A DNA stretch of 53,654 nucleotides. It comes from Moraxella oblonga NBRC 102422. GTDB lineage: Bacteria; Pseudomonadota; Gammaproteobacteria; Pseudomonadales; Moraxellaceae. Of the stretch, positions 8,187-16,629 are shown piece by piece. Position 1 is the stretch's first letter; each line of letters starts with the position of its first letter. Below the pieces are notes generated by a model. It was given only the letters and a program-made list of their open reading frames with translations, searched no databases and was not told the DNA's origin. Both the position numbers and the translations under genes were made by a program. Where the stretch lies: NCBI RefSeq assembly GCF_001598275.1, contig NZ_BCYQ01000016.1:1-53654 (forward strand). The letters are read 5' to 3'.

Positions 8187-10022
8187 TCATGAACTTTTAT
8201 CCAACTTACTTACCTGCCACATTCCCCCTAATAGTACTTCAAGGCGTTTTTTGTGGTATTTTAGCAGTGTAGAACGATGTCCTACGCTGATGAGCGTGGT
8301 ATTTGGCAAACCGATAAGTAGCCGATACATCGCATCTTCTAAACCTTCGTCCATGCTGGCACTCGCTTCGTCCAAAAACACCACACTTGGGCGGTGCAAC
8401 AACACACGAGCAATGGCAAGACGCTGTTGTTCACCCAAAGATAGTTTTTGTGTCCAAAGCTCTTCATCATTAAGTTTATCTACCAAATGCCCAAGTTGCA
8501 CCTGCGACAACAGCTCCCCCATTTCATCAGCCGACATGGTGGTTGGTGCGTGTGGATAATGAAGCACATCAATCAGTCGCCCTTGTGGCAAATAGGGTTT
8601 TTGCGACAAAAACAAGGTATCATTTGGGCACACCACTCGCCCCTCTGCCCACGCCCACAGACCTGCTACTGTACGTAGTAGTGTGGTTTTACCAGAGCCT
8701 GATTTGCCTTGTATCAACAAATGCTCGCCTTGTTGTATTGTTAAGTTCAAATCATCAATAAGCACGCCACCACTGGGTGTTTTTACCGTTAAATCCACAA
8801 AAACAACATCCGTATCATGCGTCTCAATGGCAATGCCCTGTGCGTTTTGGGCATTTTGTATGGCTTTGTCAAATCCTGTTAGACGGTCAAGCGTGGCTTT
8901 GTAAACTGCAAAATCATCATAAACATTGCGAAAATAGGACAGATTGCCATGCAAACGGTTAAATACCTGCATGGTTTGCATAAGGTCGCCCAGTTTGATA
9001 TTGCCTGCAAAATACCGCCCCACTTGGATAAGTAGCGGAAATACGACCGAGATTTGGGAAATGACCAAGTTAAACCCAGAGAATTTAAGCGTACGATATA
9101 CAATCGCCCACATATTTTTAATGACTTTGTCAAACTCTTGGTAAAGTCGGCTTTTTTCAACTTTTTCACCTGCATAAAAAGCGATGGATTCGGCATATTC
9201 TTTAAGACGAATGAGCGAATAGCGGTAATTGGCGTTGAACTTTTCGTTGTCAAAATTAAGCCCAATCAGCGGTCGCCCAAGCCAAAAAGCGATGACAGTA
9301 GCAACAAGCACATAAATAAATACCAAAAACACCATCATTTTGGGAATTTCTACCCCCATCAGCGTCATAGAGCCTGCCAGCCCCCACAACAAAATGGTAA
9401 ATGACACGATGGAACTGACAGATGAAATCACCCCCGTTGCCAACGATAAAGAGCGTTTGGCGTATTCTTGGATGTCGTGTTGGATACGCTGGTCGGGGTT
9501 GTCAAGCTCACTAAATAAAGTCTTGTAGTAGGCTTGATTAGCAAGCCATTTATCCACAAAATGACGATTTAGCCATTCTATCCAGTTGATTTGGAAGCGT
9601 TGCTCAGCATAATACATCAAAAGCGAGTTGGCAACCGCACAGGCAGCAATAAAACAAAACACTACCATTTGTATCCAAAACACTTCTTGGTTTAAATCTT
9701 GGAGTGATGAATACATGGTGTTATACCAGTTGGAATGAATCAAACTGATACGCACTTCTAAGAGTGTCAAAAAGACAATGAATGCAAAAAATGCCAGTGG
9801 CTTTATGCTACGTTTGGGTGAAAGGTAGCCTTGTGCCATTGCCCAAAATTGTCGCCCCCAATGCGTAAATCGCACCAAACCCCACACAAACACGGCAAAA
9901 CATACGCTCGTAATTGCCATGCTTTTGGCAAGCCACAGGGCAGAATCTATGAGTTCTTTTGACCAGTCCAAGACATTCTCACAATCATAAAAAAGATGGC
10001 TTATTTTATCATAAATCACCAT
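8187..10022 (-). CDS. YddA/SbmA-type ABC transporter, fused permease-ATPase
   Basis: About 611 residues. The N-terminal half has around six transmembrane helices of the SbmA/BacA-like (ABCD-type) permease family, with the EQRFQINWIEWLNRHFVDKW region typical of that group. The C-terminal ATPase has Walker A GKSGSGKTT, signature LSLGEQQRLAIAR and Walker B VVFLDEAS. By family these inner-membrane proteins move peptides, vitamin B12-like or hydrophobic substrates; the actual substrate is unknown. The first in-frame start is a GTG at 10025 and the ATG at 10022 is preferred; no strong Shine-Dalgarno is visible. It is monocistronic, with a terminator downstream. Confidence 0.88.
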   Translation of the reverse strand: MVIYDKISHLFYDCENVLDWSKELIDSALWLAKSMAITSVCFAVFVWGLVRFTHWGRQFWAMAQGYLSPKRSIKPLAFFAFIVFLTLLEVRISLIHSNWYNTMYSSLQDLNQEVFWIQMVVFCFIAACAVANSLLMYYAEQRFQINWIEWLNRHFVDKWLANQAYYKTLFSELDNPDQRIQHDIQEYAKRSLSLATGVISSVSSIVSFTILLWGLAGSMTLMGVEIPKMMVFLVFIYVLVATVIAFWLGRPLIGLNFDNEKFNANYRYSLIRLKEYAESIAFYAGEKVEKSRLYQEFDKVIKNMWAIVYRTLKFSGFNLVISQISVVFPLLIQVGRYFAGNIKLGDLMQTMQVFNRLHGNLSYFRNVYDDFAVYKATLDRLTGFDKAIQNAQNAQGIAIETHDTDVVFVDLTVKTPSGGVLIDDLNLTIQQGEHLLIQGKSGSGKTTLLRTVAGLWAWAEGRVVCPNDTLFLSQKPYLPQGRLIDVLHYPHAPTTMSADEMGELLSQVQLGHLVDKLNDEELWTQKLSLGEQQRLAIARVLLHRPSVVFLDEASASMDEGLEDAMYRLLIGLPNTTLISVGHRSTLLKYHKKRLEVLLGGMWQVSKLDKSS

Positions 10023-10114
10023 CACGATGATAACAAATGATGATGTTTTTGTTTAATAAAAGACAAAAAACATGAATAATATCAATGTCCTGTTGTGCAA
10101 CCATCATAATAAAT

Positions 10115-10148
10115 TTGACATTTCTAAAAATATAGATATAATAATCCC
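10115..10148 (+). promoter_or_regulatory. consensus promoter of arsR-type gene with embedded operator; leaderless transcript likely
   Basis: TTGACA (10115-10120) and TATAAT (10137-10142) are exact consensus hexamers 16 bp apart. The spacer contains the inverted repeat TCTA-N6-TAGA (10123-10136). The ATG at 10149 lies 7 bases after the -10, exactly where transcription would begin, and there is no Shine-Dalgarno, so the mRNA is probably leaderless. Confidence 0.75.
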
Positions 10149-10505
10149 ATGCAAACACTTATTGACACCTTTAAGGCACTTGCCAACGAACACCGCCTAC
10201 AAATGCTTATTTGGCTACACCGCCCCACCCTACATTTTCCCGATTTTTCACCCGAATGTGCCACCATGCAAGATGGTGGTTGGATTTGTGTGGGCAAAAT
10301 TGCCCAAAAAGCAGGGCTAGCCCAATCGGTCGTGTCGGGCTATCTAAACACTCTAAAATCGGTTGGTTTGGTGGAAAGTCAACGTGTTGGCAAATGGACT
10401 TATTACCGCTTTACCCCCAATGCCAAAGCAGATTTGATTGAAAAATTAAACCAAACTTTCCCTATCTGTGATGGTGGAAATTTACCACAGTCATTAGACC
10501 AATGA
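10149..10505 (+). CDS. ArsR-family winged-helix transcriptional repressor
   Basis: A 118-residue ArsR/SmtB-fold regulator: FKALANEHRLQMLIWL opens the domain, the recognition helix is around GLAQSVVSGYLNTLKSVGLV, and the wing reads VESQRVGKWTYYRF. A cysteine-containing loop (PECATMQDGGWICVGKI) sits between helices and could sense metal, thiol or an electrophile, but no canonical CxC metal site is present. Similar TCTA/TAGA inverted repeats at its own promoter and before the next gene suggest that it controls both itself and the flavin-dependent monooxygenase downstream. Confidence 0.88.
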   Translation: MQTLIDTFKALANEHRLQMLIWLHRPTLHFPDFSPECATMQDGGWICVGKIAQKAGLAQSVVSGYLNTLKSVGLVESQRVGKWTYYRFTPNAKADLIEKLNQTFPICDGGNLPQSLDQ

Positions 10506-10568
10506 GCTTTATCATACAACCATAATAAAACTCATCAAGAAATATTGTGTTGTTTTGAAATGTATCAA

Positions 10569-10584
10569 ATCTAATTTTTTAGAT
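10569..10584 (+). promoter_or_regulatory. perfect inverted repeat, probable ArsR operator
   Basis: ATCTAA-TTTT-TTAGAT, 20 bases before the monooxygenase start, matches the TCTA...TAGA half-sites inside the arsR promoter. Confidence 0.65.
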
Positions 10585-10603
10585 ATAAGTAAAAGTGAAA
10601 TTT

Positions 10604-11602
10604 ATGATAAAAATCCCCACACTTTCCGCCCTAAACCTTGCCCCAATGCGTCAAGGGCAAACCGCCAAAGATGCCATTGACGCTATGGTACGCTTGGCAC
10701 AATTTTTAGAACCACTTGATTTTAAACGATTTTGGATTGCCGAACACCACAATATGCCCCATTTGGCAAGTTCTGCCACACAAATTCTCATCGCCCACGC
10801 GCTTTCGCAAACACAAAAAATCCGTGTCGGTAGTGGTGGCGTCATGCTCCCCAACCACAGTCCTTTGCAAGTTGCCGAACAGTACGGCACGCTTAAAACC
10901 TTGTATGGCGACAGGGTGGATTTGGGTCTTGGGCGAGCCCCCGGCACCGACCCAATGACCGCCCTTGCCCTACGGCGTGGCAGGCGAGATGTGTCTGATG
11001 AATTTGCCAGCGACATCAGTGAACTGCAACGCTACTTTGGCGATGACAGCGTACAAGGGCAAGTCAAAGCCTATCCTGCGATGGGTTTAAATGTGCCTTT
11101 GTATATTTTGGGGTCAAGTACCGAAAGTGCGTATTTGGCAGGGCGACTTGGTCTGCCTTATGCCTTTGCTGCCCATTTTGCCCCACGAATGTTAGAGCTG
11201 GCGGTGGAGATTTATCGCCAAGAATTTAAACCGTCTGCTGTGTTAGATGCCCCTTATATGATGGTTTGTGTCAATGCGGTGGTGGCGGATACGAACGATG
11301 AAGCCCACTTTTTGCAAACAAGCCTTCAACAGCTCTTTTGGGATTTGGTGCGTGGCGTGTCTCGTGGCGTGTGTCCGCCTGTGCCTGATATGGACGCTTT
11401 GTGGTCGTCCCAAGAAAAACAGGCGGCAATGGCGATGTTGGCTTGCTCATTTGTGGGCGATAAGGCAAGCGTCAAACATCAACTGATTGATTTTCAAAAT
11501 AGATTAAATGTTGATGAGCTGATTTTAACCAATTATATTTTTGATGAAGACAAACAGCATTATGCTTATCAATTATTTAAAGAAATGGTTAATGAATTGT
11601 GA
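10604..11602 (+). CDS. LLM-class flavin-dependent oxidoreductase (luciferase-like)
   Basis: About 332 residues with the bacterial luciferase-like TIM-barrel pattern: FKRFWIAEHHNMPHLASSA, a TQKIRVGSGGVMLPNHSP strand-loop and YGDRVDLGLGRAPGTDP. These are hallmarks of the MsnO8-like LLM group, which uses FMNH2 supplied by a reductase. The substrate is unknown. The ATG at 10604 (MIKIPTLSALN) matches the usual family N-terminus; a GTG at 10595 would add three residues. The operator at 10569-10584 and the preceding arsR gene suggest derepression by an ArsR ligand. A terminator follows. Confidence 0.88.
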   Translation: MIKIPTLSALNLAPMRQGQTAKDAIDAMVRLAQFLEPLDFKRFWIAEHHNMPHLASSATQILIAHALSQTQKIRVGSGGVMLPNHSPLQVAEQYGTLKTLYGDRVDLGLGRAPGTDPMTALALRRGRRDVSDEFASDISELQRYFGDDSVQGQVKAYPAMGLNVPLYILGSSTESAYLAGRLGLPYAFAAHFAPRMLELAVEIYRQEFKPSAVLDAPYMMVCVNAVVADTNDEAHFLQTSLQQLFWDLVRGVSRGVCPPVPDMDALWSSQEKQAAMAMLACSFVGDKASVKHQLIDFQNRLNVDELILTNYIFDEDKQHYAYQLFKEMVNEL

Positions 11603-11611
11603 GGGAAATCA

Positions 11612-11648
11612 AACACCGTTTTTGATTGAATAAAAACGGTGTTTTTAT
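11612..11648. terminator. bidirectional terminator
   Basis: Stem ACACCGTTTTT/AAAAACGGTGT with flanking T and A runs, between the convergent monooxygenase and RHH-EVE genes. First of the CACCG...CGGTG family that recurs to the right. Confidence 0.85.
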
Positions 11649-11661
11649 TTAAAAAATCAGG

Positions 11662-11680
11662 TTTTCAGGCTGCCTGAAAA
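11662..11680. repeat. DUS-like palindrome (copy 1)
   Basis: TTTTCAGGC-T-GCCTGAAAA. One strand contains AGGCTGCCTGAA and the other AGGCAGCCTGAA, matching two known Neisseriaceae DNA-uptake-sequence dialects. It is the leftmost copy in the window. Confidence 0.85.
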
Positions 11681-11695
11681 TGTTATTTTTGATGT

Positions 11696-12322
11696 TTATC
11701 GTTTTTGAATGTGTTCAAGCAGTTTTTCGCCATCGGCAATTTGTGAGAGTGTTTGGGCAAATGGAAAAGAATAGCCCAATACCGATTTGACTTCTTTGGC
11801 TTTAATTGGCTTATCTAAATTGACAAAACCGTCTAATTTTTGAAAAAAGGTTTTGTTATCCACGCCATAATGATGGGTCTTTTCTACATTACCGCAAGCC
11901 TGCCCATAAGCCACAATGCCTTGCCCAGAGGCGTATAAAAAAACATAATCTCCTTTTTTAATCCGTCCAATTTTTTCTTTATAACCATCTTCAAATGCCG
12001 CAGCAACTTGATTATTTATCATAAAATGATGGTCATCTATGTCGTTGGCACTGTTGGTGTTTAATAAAAAATAGTTGGTTGCGGTGGAATGGTCAGTTTT
12101 TTCTTGCTGATTTTGGTCATTGGCTCGCTGACTGTCCCACGCTTTGATGATGTATTCTGAGATTAAATCGTGAATGATGTCTTGACGAGTGGTCTCCCAA
12201 GCATCTGCCAACTCTTGCAAAATCAAATCTTCTTTAATGGACAAACGCAAACTCAATGTGGTTTTGTCCTGATTGCGTTGATTGTAGGCTTGGGTACGGC
12301 TGTTGATAAAATCGTTTGACAT
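11696..12322 (-). CDS. RHH-like N-terminus fused to EVE/PUA-like domain protein
   Basis: A 208-residue protein. Residues about 20-60 (TTLSLRLSIKEDLI...TTRQDIIHDLISEYI) look like a ribbon-helix-helix or CopG-type DNA-binding unit. After a polar linker, residues about 83-205 resemble an EVE/PUA-like fold: NYFLLNTN, AAFEDGYKEKIGRIKKGDYVF and LYASGQGIVAYGQACG. EVE domains bind modified bases and often occur in restriction or other defence proteins. I infer a regulator or sensor of modified nucleic acid; function is unproven. Start: ATG at 12322 with a GGAG Shine-Dalgarno. It is monocistronic and shares the terminator at 11612-11648. Confidence 0.65.
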   Translation of the reverse strand: MSNDFINSRTQAYNQRNQDKTTLSLRLSIKEDLILQELADAWETTRQDIIHDLISEYIIKAWDSQRANDQNQQEKTDHSTATNYFLLNTNSANDIDDHHFMINNQVAAAFEDGYKEKIGRIKKGDYVFLYASGQGIVAYGQACGNVEKTHHYGVDNKTFFQKLDGFVNLDKPIKAKEVKSVLGYSFPFAQTLSQIADGEKLLEHIQKR

Positions 12323-12487
12323 AAAAAGGTCTCCTGTTTGATAAATGATGTGTGCATTATATGCTAACTTGATTTCAAAACCAACATAAATTTTATTTAA
12401 AATTAAAATAAAATTTATTTTAATATAATAACTTATTGATATTTAATGATTTAATTTTAATCACAAAGGTCATTATCACAAAAAATA

Positions 12488-12527
12488 ATACCCACCCATC
12501 AAAATTCTCAATTTTACACAATATCCA
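12488..12527 (+). promoter_or_regulatory. conserved upstream box shared with nitroreductase, adhC and ADH genes
   Basis: Contains ATACCCA followed by ATCAAAATTCTCAATTTT, nearly identical to 20902-20940. Related copies occur before adhC and the YahK-like ADH. It lies about 85 bp before the Old Yellow Enzyme start. Likely a shared regulator site or promoter. Confidence 0.6.
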
Positions 12528-12572
12528 AAATTTTATACAATAGCCCAAAATTTACCTAAGAGATGAAAAACA

Positions 12573-13634
12573 ATGGCAAAAATCCGCAACCTTTTTACCC
12601 CCTTTTCCCTTAAAAACCTTGAACTTAAAAACCGCGTAGTAATGCCGCCAATGTGCCAATATTCCGCCACAGACGGTGTGCCAAACGACTGGCATTTTGT
12701 GCATTACACCAGCCGTGCGATTGGTGGCGTAGGCTTGATTATTGTGGAGATGACCAATGTCGCCCCAAACGGTCGCATTAGCCCAAATTGCTTGGGGCTG
12801 TGGAACGATACGCAAAAAGACGCGTTCAAAAAAATCGTGGACAGCGTACACGCACACGGGGCGAAAATTGCCGTACAAATCGCCCACGCAGGCAGAAAAG
12901 CCCAAGACGAGCCAAATGCCGTTGCCCCGTCTGCCATTCATTATGGTGAGTTGGATTATGCTGGGCAGAATTTGATTACGCCACGCGAATTAACCACGCA
13001 GGAAGTCAAAGACTTGGTACAAGCCTTTGCCGACAGTGTCAAAAGAGCGGTGGATGCAGGGTTTGATGCGATTGAACTGCACGCGGCTCACGGTTATTTG
13101 ATTCATCAATTTTATTCGCCCAAATCCAACCAGCGCACCGATGAATACGGTCAAGACAAAGCGCTTTTTGGTGTGGAAGTGATTCAGGCAGCCAAAAAAG
13201 TAATGCCGTCTGAAATGCCCCTAATCGTGCGAATTTCCGCCCAAGAATACGGCAAAGATGGCTTTGATTTGGACTATGGCGTAGCGATTGCCAAGCGATT
13301 TTCTGACGCAGGGGCAGATGTGTTTGATGTGAGTGGTGGTGGCGATGGCGTACTACATAAAGGCAATCACCCAGAATTTTATGCAGGTTATCAGGTGGAT
13401 TTTGCCCGCAAAGTCAAACAGGCAACAGCTAAACCTGTGATTGCGGTGGGAATGCTTGATAATCCGTCTGTGGCTGACCATATTTTGGGTATTGGCGATG
13501 CCGATTTGGTGGCGGTGGGGCGTGGGCTGTTGCGAGACCCCTATTGGGTACTCAATGCCCAATATCAGCAAAATGGAGCGGATAGCGATGAGGTGCAGTT
13601 TGTGCCACAACAATATCAGCGTGGGTTTGCTTAA
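12573..13634 (+). CDS. Old Yellow Enzyme-family NAD(P)H:flavin oxidoreductase (YqjM/NamA-like)
   Basis: A 353-residue FMN-dependent TIM-barrel. LFTPFSLKNLELKNRVVMPPM with the YqjM-type cysteine (PPMCQYSA), ELHAAHGYLIHQF and VRISAQEY are typical of thermophilic-like OYEs. By family it reduces alpha,beta-unsaturated carbonyls, nitroesters and quinones, so it is probably an electrophile-detoxifying enzyme in the cytosol. Shine-Dalgarno AAGAGATG precedes the ATG. The upstream box shared with the nitroreductase at 20998 suggests joint induction. A strong terminator follows. Confidence 0.93.
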   Translation: MAKIRNLFTPFSLKNLELKNRVVMPPMCQYSATDGVPNDWHFVHYTSRAIGGVGLIIVEMTNVAPNGRISPNCLGLWNDTQKDAFKKIVDSVHAHGAKIAVQIAHAGRKAQDEPNAVAPSAIHYGELDYAGQNLITPRELTTQEVKDLVQAFADSVKRAVDAGFDAIELHAAHGYLIHQFYSPKSNQRTDEYGQDKALFGVEVIQAAKKVMPSEMPLIVRISAQEYGKDGFDLDYGVAIAKRFSDAGADVFDVSGGGDGVLHKGNHPEFYAGYQVDFARKVKQATAKPVIAVGMLDNPSVADHILGIGDADLVAVGRGLLRDPYWVLNAQYQQNGADSDEVQFVPQQYQRGFA

Positions 13635-13659
13635 TCAATGAGCCATTTTTAATCATCAC

Positions 13660-13696
13660 GCCGTTGTCAAATTGACTTTGGACAACGGCTTTTTAT
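13660..13696 (+). terminator. terminator after OYE gene
   Basis: Nine-pair stem GCCGTTGTC/GACAACGGC followed by TTTTTA. Confidence 0.9.
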
Positions 13697-13794
13697 TAGG
13701 GTGTGTTGAACATTGATAACATTATTTGTAAAAACGCCATCGTTATTTTTAAATGATTTTTAATGTACATAGTGTTATAAAAGGGGGTATCTAA

Positions 13795-14784
13795 TCAAAT
13801 CAAGCTCAAAGCCGTCCGCCTAATCGCTTCTGCCATTGCTACTTTGGGTGTATAACCCAGCATTTGTTTGGCTTTGTCAATATTGAGTACCATATCAAAA
13901 TTCAATGCCCCCACGCTATAAGTGGTTAAAATCGGCTCTTTTTGGGTGAATTTGGCAAGTTGTTCTAGTCCCACCGCCAACGAATGCAAGATGGAATACG
14001 GCACACTTTTGATTTTAAAATTCATTTGTAATTCATCAACAAATAAACGATCAAGTACCACCCTTAACGCCATCGGCTCGCCACCAGTGATATTAAACGC
14101 CTGTCCACTGACATCATTTGGCAAATCTGCACGACTGGCACACAGCATTGCCTCCACCACATTGTCAGCAAAAGTAAAATCCATCATTGCTTGTCCGCCA
14201 CTGGGTAGGGGCAAAAATCCCTTTTGCTTGATGACTTTTAACAATCTGGGTATCAATACTTGGTCGTATTGCCCAAAAATAGCACGAGGGCGGAGCATAA
14301 TATAGCGTGTTTGAGGAAATTGTTGTGCCAGTTGCACAATGGCGTTTTCACCTTGTGCTTTGGTGTGGGCATAGTGATTGACATAACGGCTTGGGCGATA
14401 AGTTTCTTGAATATCAATATGATGATGATAATCAAAGTACAAAGACGGTGTGGAAATATGCACAAAAGACGGCACACCTGCCACGCCTGCTTGTGTGGCA
14501 AGGGTTTGGGTTGCTTTTACATTAACCGCATAAAATTCATCATACGCCCCCCAAGGTGATGATAATGCCGCACAATGCCATATTGTATCGGCTGTTGCTA
14601 CTAAGTGATTGGGCAAGGCTTGCTGTGCCAAATCACACGCGTAAGTTTGACAGCCCAAGGCGTTTAGTGTGTCAAGCACAGCTTGGTTTCGCCCCACGGC
14701 AATGACCTTAAACCCAAGTGCCAACGCCATATCGCAAGCACTTCGCCCAAGCCCACTGGTTGCCCCTGTGATTAAAATATTCAT
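13795..14784 (-). CDS. extended SDR / 3-beta-HSD-like NAD(P)-dependent epimerase-dehydrogenase
   Basis: About 329 residues. N-terminal Rossmann motif LITGATSGLG, catalytic YAHTK (YxxxK) in the NHYAHTKAQGENAI segment, and a C-terminal substrate domain as in 3-beta-hydroxysteroid dehydrogenase and OleD-type enzymes. Such SDRs reduce or oxidise a beta-keto or hydroxy lipid intermediate. As the last gene of the lipid-like cluster, 19 bp after the ketosynthase, it is a candidate for reducing the ketosynthase product; this is inference. The ATG at 14784 has AGGA six bases upstream, and a TTG at 14787 was discounted. Confidence 0.82.
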   Translation of the reverse strand: MNILITGATSGLGRSACDMALALGFKVIAVGRNQAVLDTLNALGCQTYACDLAQQALPNHLVATADTIWHCAALSSPWGAYDEFYAVNVKATQTLATQAGVAGVPSFVHISTPSLYFDYHHHIDIQETYRPSRYVNHYAHTKAQGENAIVQLAQQFPQTRYIMLRPRAIFGQYDQVLIPRLLKVIKQKGFLPLPSGGQAMMDFTFADNVVEAMLCASRADLPNDVSGQAFNITGGEPMALRVVLDRLFVDELQMNFKIKSVPYSILHSLAVGLEQLAKFTQKEPILTTYSVGALNFDMVLNIDKAKQMLGYTPKVAMAEAIRRTALSLI

Positions 14785-14803
14785 CAATTTTCCTAATTTG
14801 CCT

Positions 14804-15793
14804 TTAAATTTGCCAAATTGCCCCTGCCAAGGTCAGTCCTGCTCCTGTGCCAACGAGTGCCACCGTTTTGCCTTGTTGCCATTGACCTGTGCTGACCGCT
14901 TCGTGTAGTACGGTGGGCAAGGAGGCGGAAACTTGATTGCCGTGTGTGGGATAAATATTGATGACTTTTTGTGGGGCAATGCCCAAGCGTTTGATTAAAT
15001 GACTCATACCCAAATGGCTGGCTTGATGTACAAGCCATAAATCTATCTTTTGGATTGTTAAAGGATTTTTGGGTGTGTTTAATAAATTATCCAAAAAAGC
15101 TGGCAACACTTCGCTGGTTTTTTTAAATACCCCATAGCCGTCCATTTTAAAATAAAAATCGTCTTCACACATTCCTGTTTTGGGATTTTTTGCTGTACCG
15201 CCTGCCTGAATTTGACAATATTCAATGCCGTCAGGATAACTTTTCATCAAAAATCCGAGCAATCCGCCGTCATTGTCCGTCCCTTTTTCCAAAATGACAC
15301 ACGCCGCCCCATCGCCAAAAATGAGTGCCGTTTCATCGTCTTGCCAATTTAGCCCACGAGATGCCAAATCGGACGCACAAATGGCAATCCTTTTGTAACA
15401 GCCCATATTGAGCAATGCCCCTGCCTGCTCTAAGGCAGGCAAAAAGCCCACACAACTGGCATTGACATCATAGCCCGCTCCTTGCCAATTTAAGTGTGCA
15501 AAAATATGGCTTGCGGTGCTGGGCAGAGCTTGTTGTGGTACGCCATTGACCGCAATCAACAAATCAATATCGGATAAAGACAAATTGGCATTTTGGCAAG
15601 CATTTAAAATTGCTTGACCTGCTAACCCAGCTTGGGTTAAGTGCAAATCGGCGTGATGGCGGTAGATGATGCCACTTCTTTTTTGAACATAGCCAGCAGG
15701 TTTGTTTAGGCGTTTGTCCAATTCATCAGAAGACACTTTTTGTGTGGGCAATGCCTTGCCTGTGGCGATGAGTTTAAGAGAGAATGGGGTCAT
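14804..15793 (-). CDS. FabH/OleA-like ketosynthase III
   Basis: A 329-residue thiolase-fold enzyme with the full Cys-His-Asn triad: C114 in VNASCVGF, H256 in LVHQASH and N286 in THGNQVSAS. FabH has the same layout but initiates fatty-acid synthesis. The divergent sequence and clustering with an AMP ligase and an SDR favour a dedicated acyl-condensing enzyme. The start overlaps the PAP2 stop by one base (TAATG), with AAAGGTG upstream, so the genes are translationally coupled; the upstream ATG at 15814 would add seven residues. Confidence 0.85.
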   Translation of the reverse strand: MTPFSLKLIATGKALPTQKVSSDELDKRLNKPAGYVQKRSGIIYRHHADLHLTQAGLAGQAILNACQNANLSLSDIDLLIAVNGVPQQALPSTASHIFAHLNWQGAGYDVNASCVGFLPALEQAGALLNMGCYKRIAICASDLASRGLNWQDDETALIFGDGAACVILEKGTDNDGGLLGFLMKSYPDGIEYCQIQAGGTAKNPKTGMCEDDFYFKMDGYGVFKKTSEVLPAFLDNLLNTPKNPLTIQKIDLWLVHQASHLGMSHLIKRLGIAPQKVINIYPTHGNQVSASLPTVLHEAVSTGQWQQGKTVALVGTGAGLTLAGAIWQI

Positions 15794-16629
15794 TATTGCA
15801 CCTTTTGATAACAACTGATAAAAATTAAAATGCTTATTGCCAAGATGATTCCTGCCAATAAATCCACGCCATAATGAAAAGCAAAATATTGCGTAGAAAT
15901 GATAAGACCTATGGTAATAGGCAATAATGCTAAGCCAATTTTATGATATTTCTTAACAAAGAAAAATCCGTTAATCAATACCGCAAATCCTGTATGTAAA
16001 CTGGGAAATGCGTCAATCCCAACAATCAAAGGTTTGTTGGCGTTTATTAAAAATGTTGTGATATATCCGCCTGTATTGGGAAAATAAAACACATCAGGAT
16101 ATGCCAAATAACCGCCTTGTGCAGGAATCACCAAATAGCCCATATATCCTACAACAAACATTATCGCCAAACCAAAGCTAAATAATTGATAATGCTGTTG
16201 ATGATTTTTAAACCAAAAATAACATGACAAAATTTGCAATGGAAATAATGCCAAATAACACAATGCCAAATATTCAGACAGCCACACAGGGCGGTAAGTG
16301 AAATAAAGCGGTAAACTTTGCCCAAAAATCCAAGTATCTAATTGGTATAATTTATCATCAAAACGATAAGGAATAATGTTGCCAATTAAAGAAAACATTG
16401 GAAAAATCGCATAAGACGATAATAAAACAGCAAAACCAACAAAACGCCCATTTTTTGTTTTGAGTATCAATGGCATAAGCACACTTAATAGTGTCAGTGA
16501 AACAAAATGACGAGGTTCAAAGTGGTCAAATTGTCCAATCCCAATCATCATTATCATCATACAAAAACCAACGCACCCATATAGAGCGATGATAAATGGG
16601 TTTGGTCTTTGATATTTTAACCAAGTCAT
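15793..16629 (-). CDS. PAP2/AUR1-like integral membrane phosphatase or phosphotransferase
   Basis: A 278-residue polytopic membrane protein (six or more hydrophobic segments). The PAP2 core is visible: FPSLHTGFA is motif C2 with the PSxH signature and FHYGVDLLAG is motif C3 with the conserved histidine and aspartate. AUR1-like members transfer phospho-headgroups between lipids, and PAP2 enzymes dephosphorylate lipid phosphates. In this cluster it may attach or remove a headgroup. It overlaps the glycosyltransferase stop by 4 bp (ATGA). Confidence 0.8.
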   Translation of the reverse strand: MTWLKYQRPNPFIIALYGCVGFCMMIMMIGIGQFDHFEPRHFVSLTLLSVLMPLILKTKNGRFVGFAVLLSSYAIFPMFSLIGNIIPYRFDDKLYQLDTWIFGQSLPLYFTYRPVWLSEYLALCYLALFPLQILSCYFWFKNHQQHYQLFSFGLAIMFVVGYMGYLVIPAQGGYLAYPDVFYFPNTGGYITTFLINANKPLIVGIDAFPSLHTGFAVLINGFFFVKKYHKIGLALLPITIGLIISTQYFAFHYGVDLLAGIILAISILIFISCYQKVQ

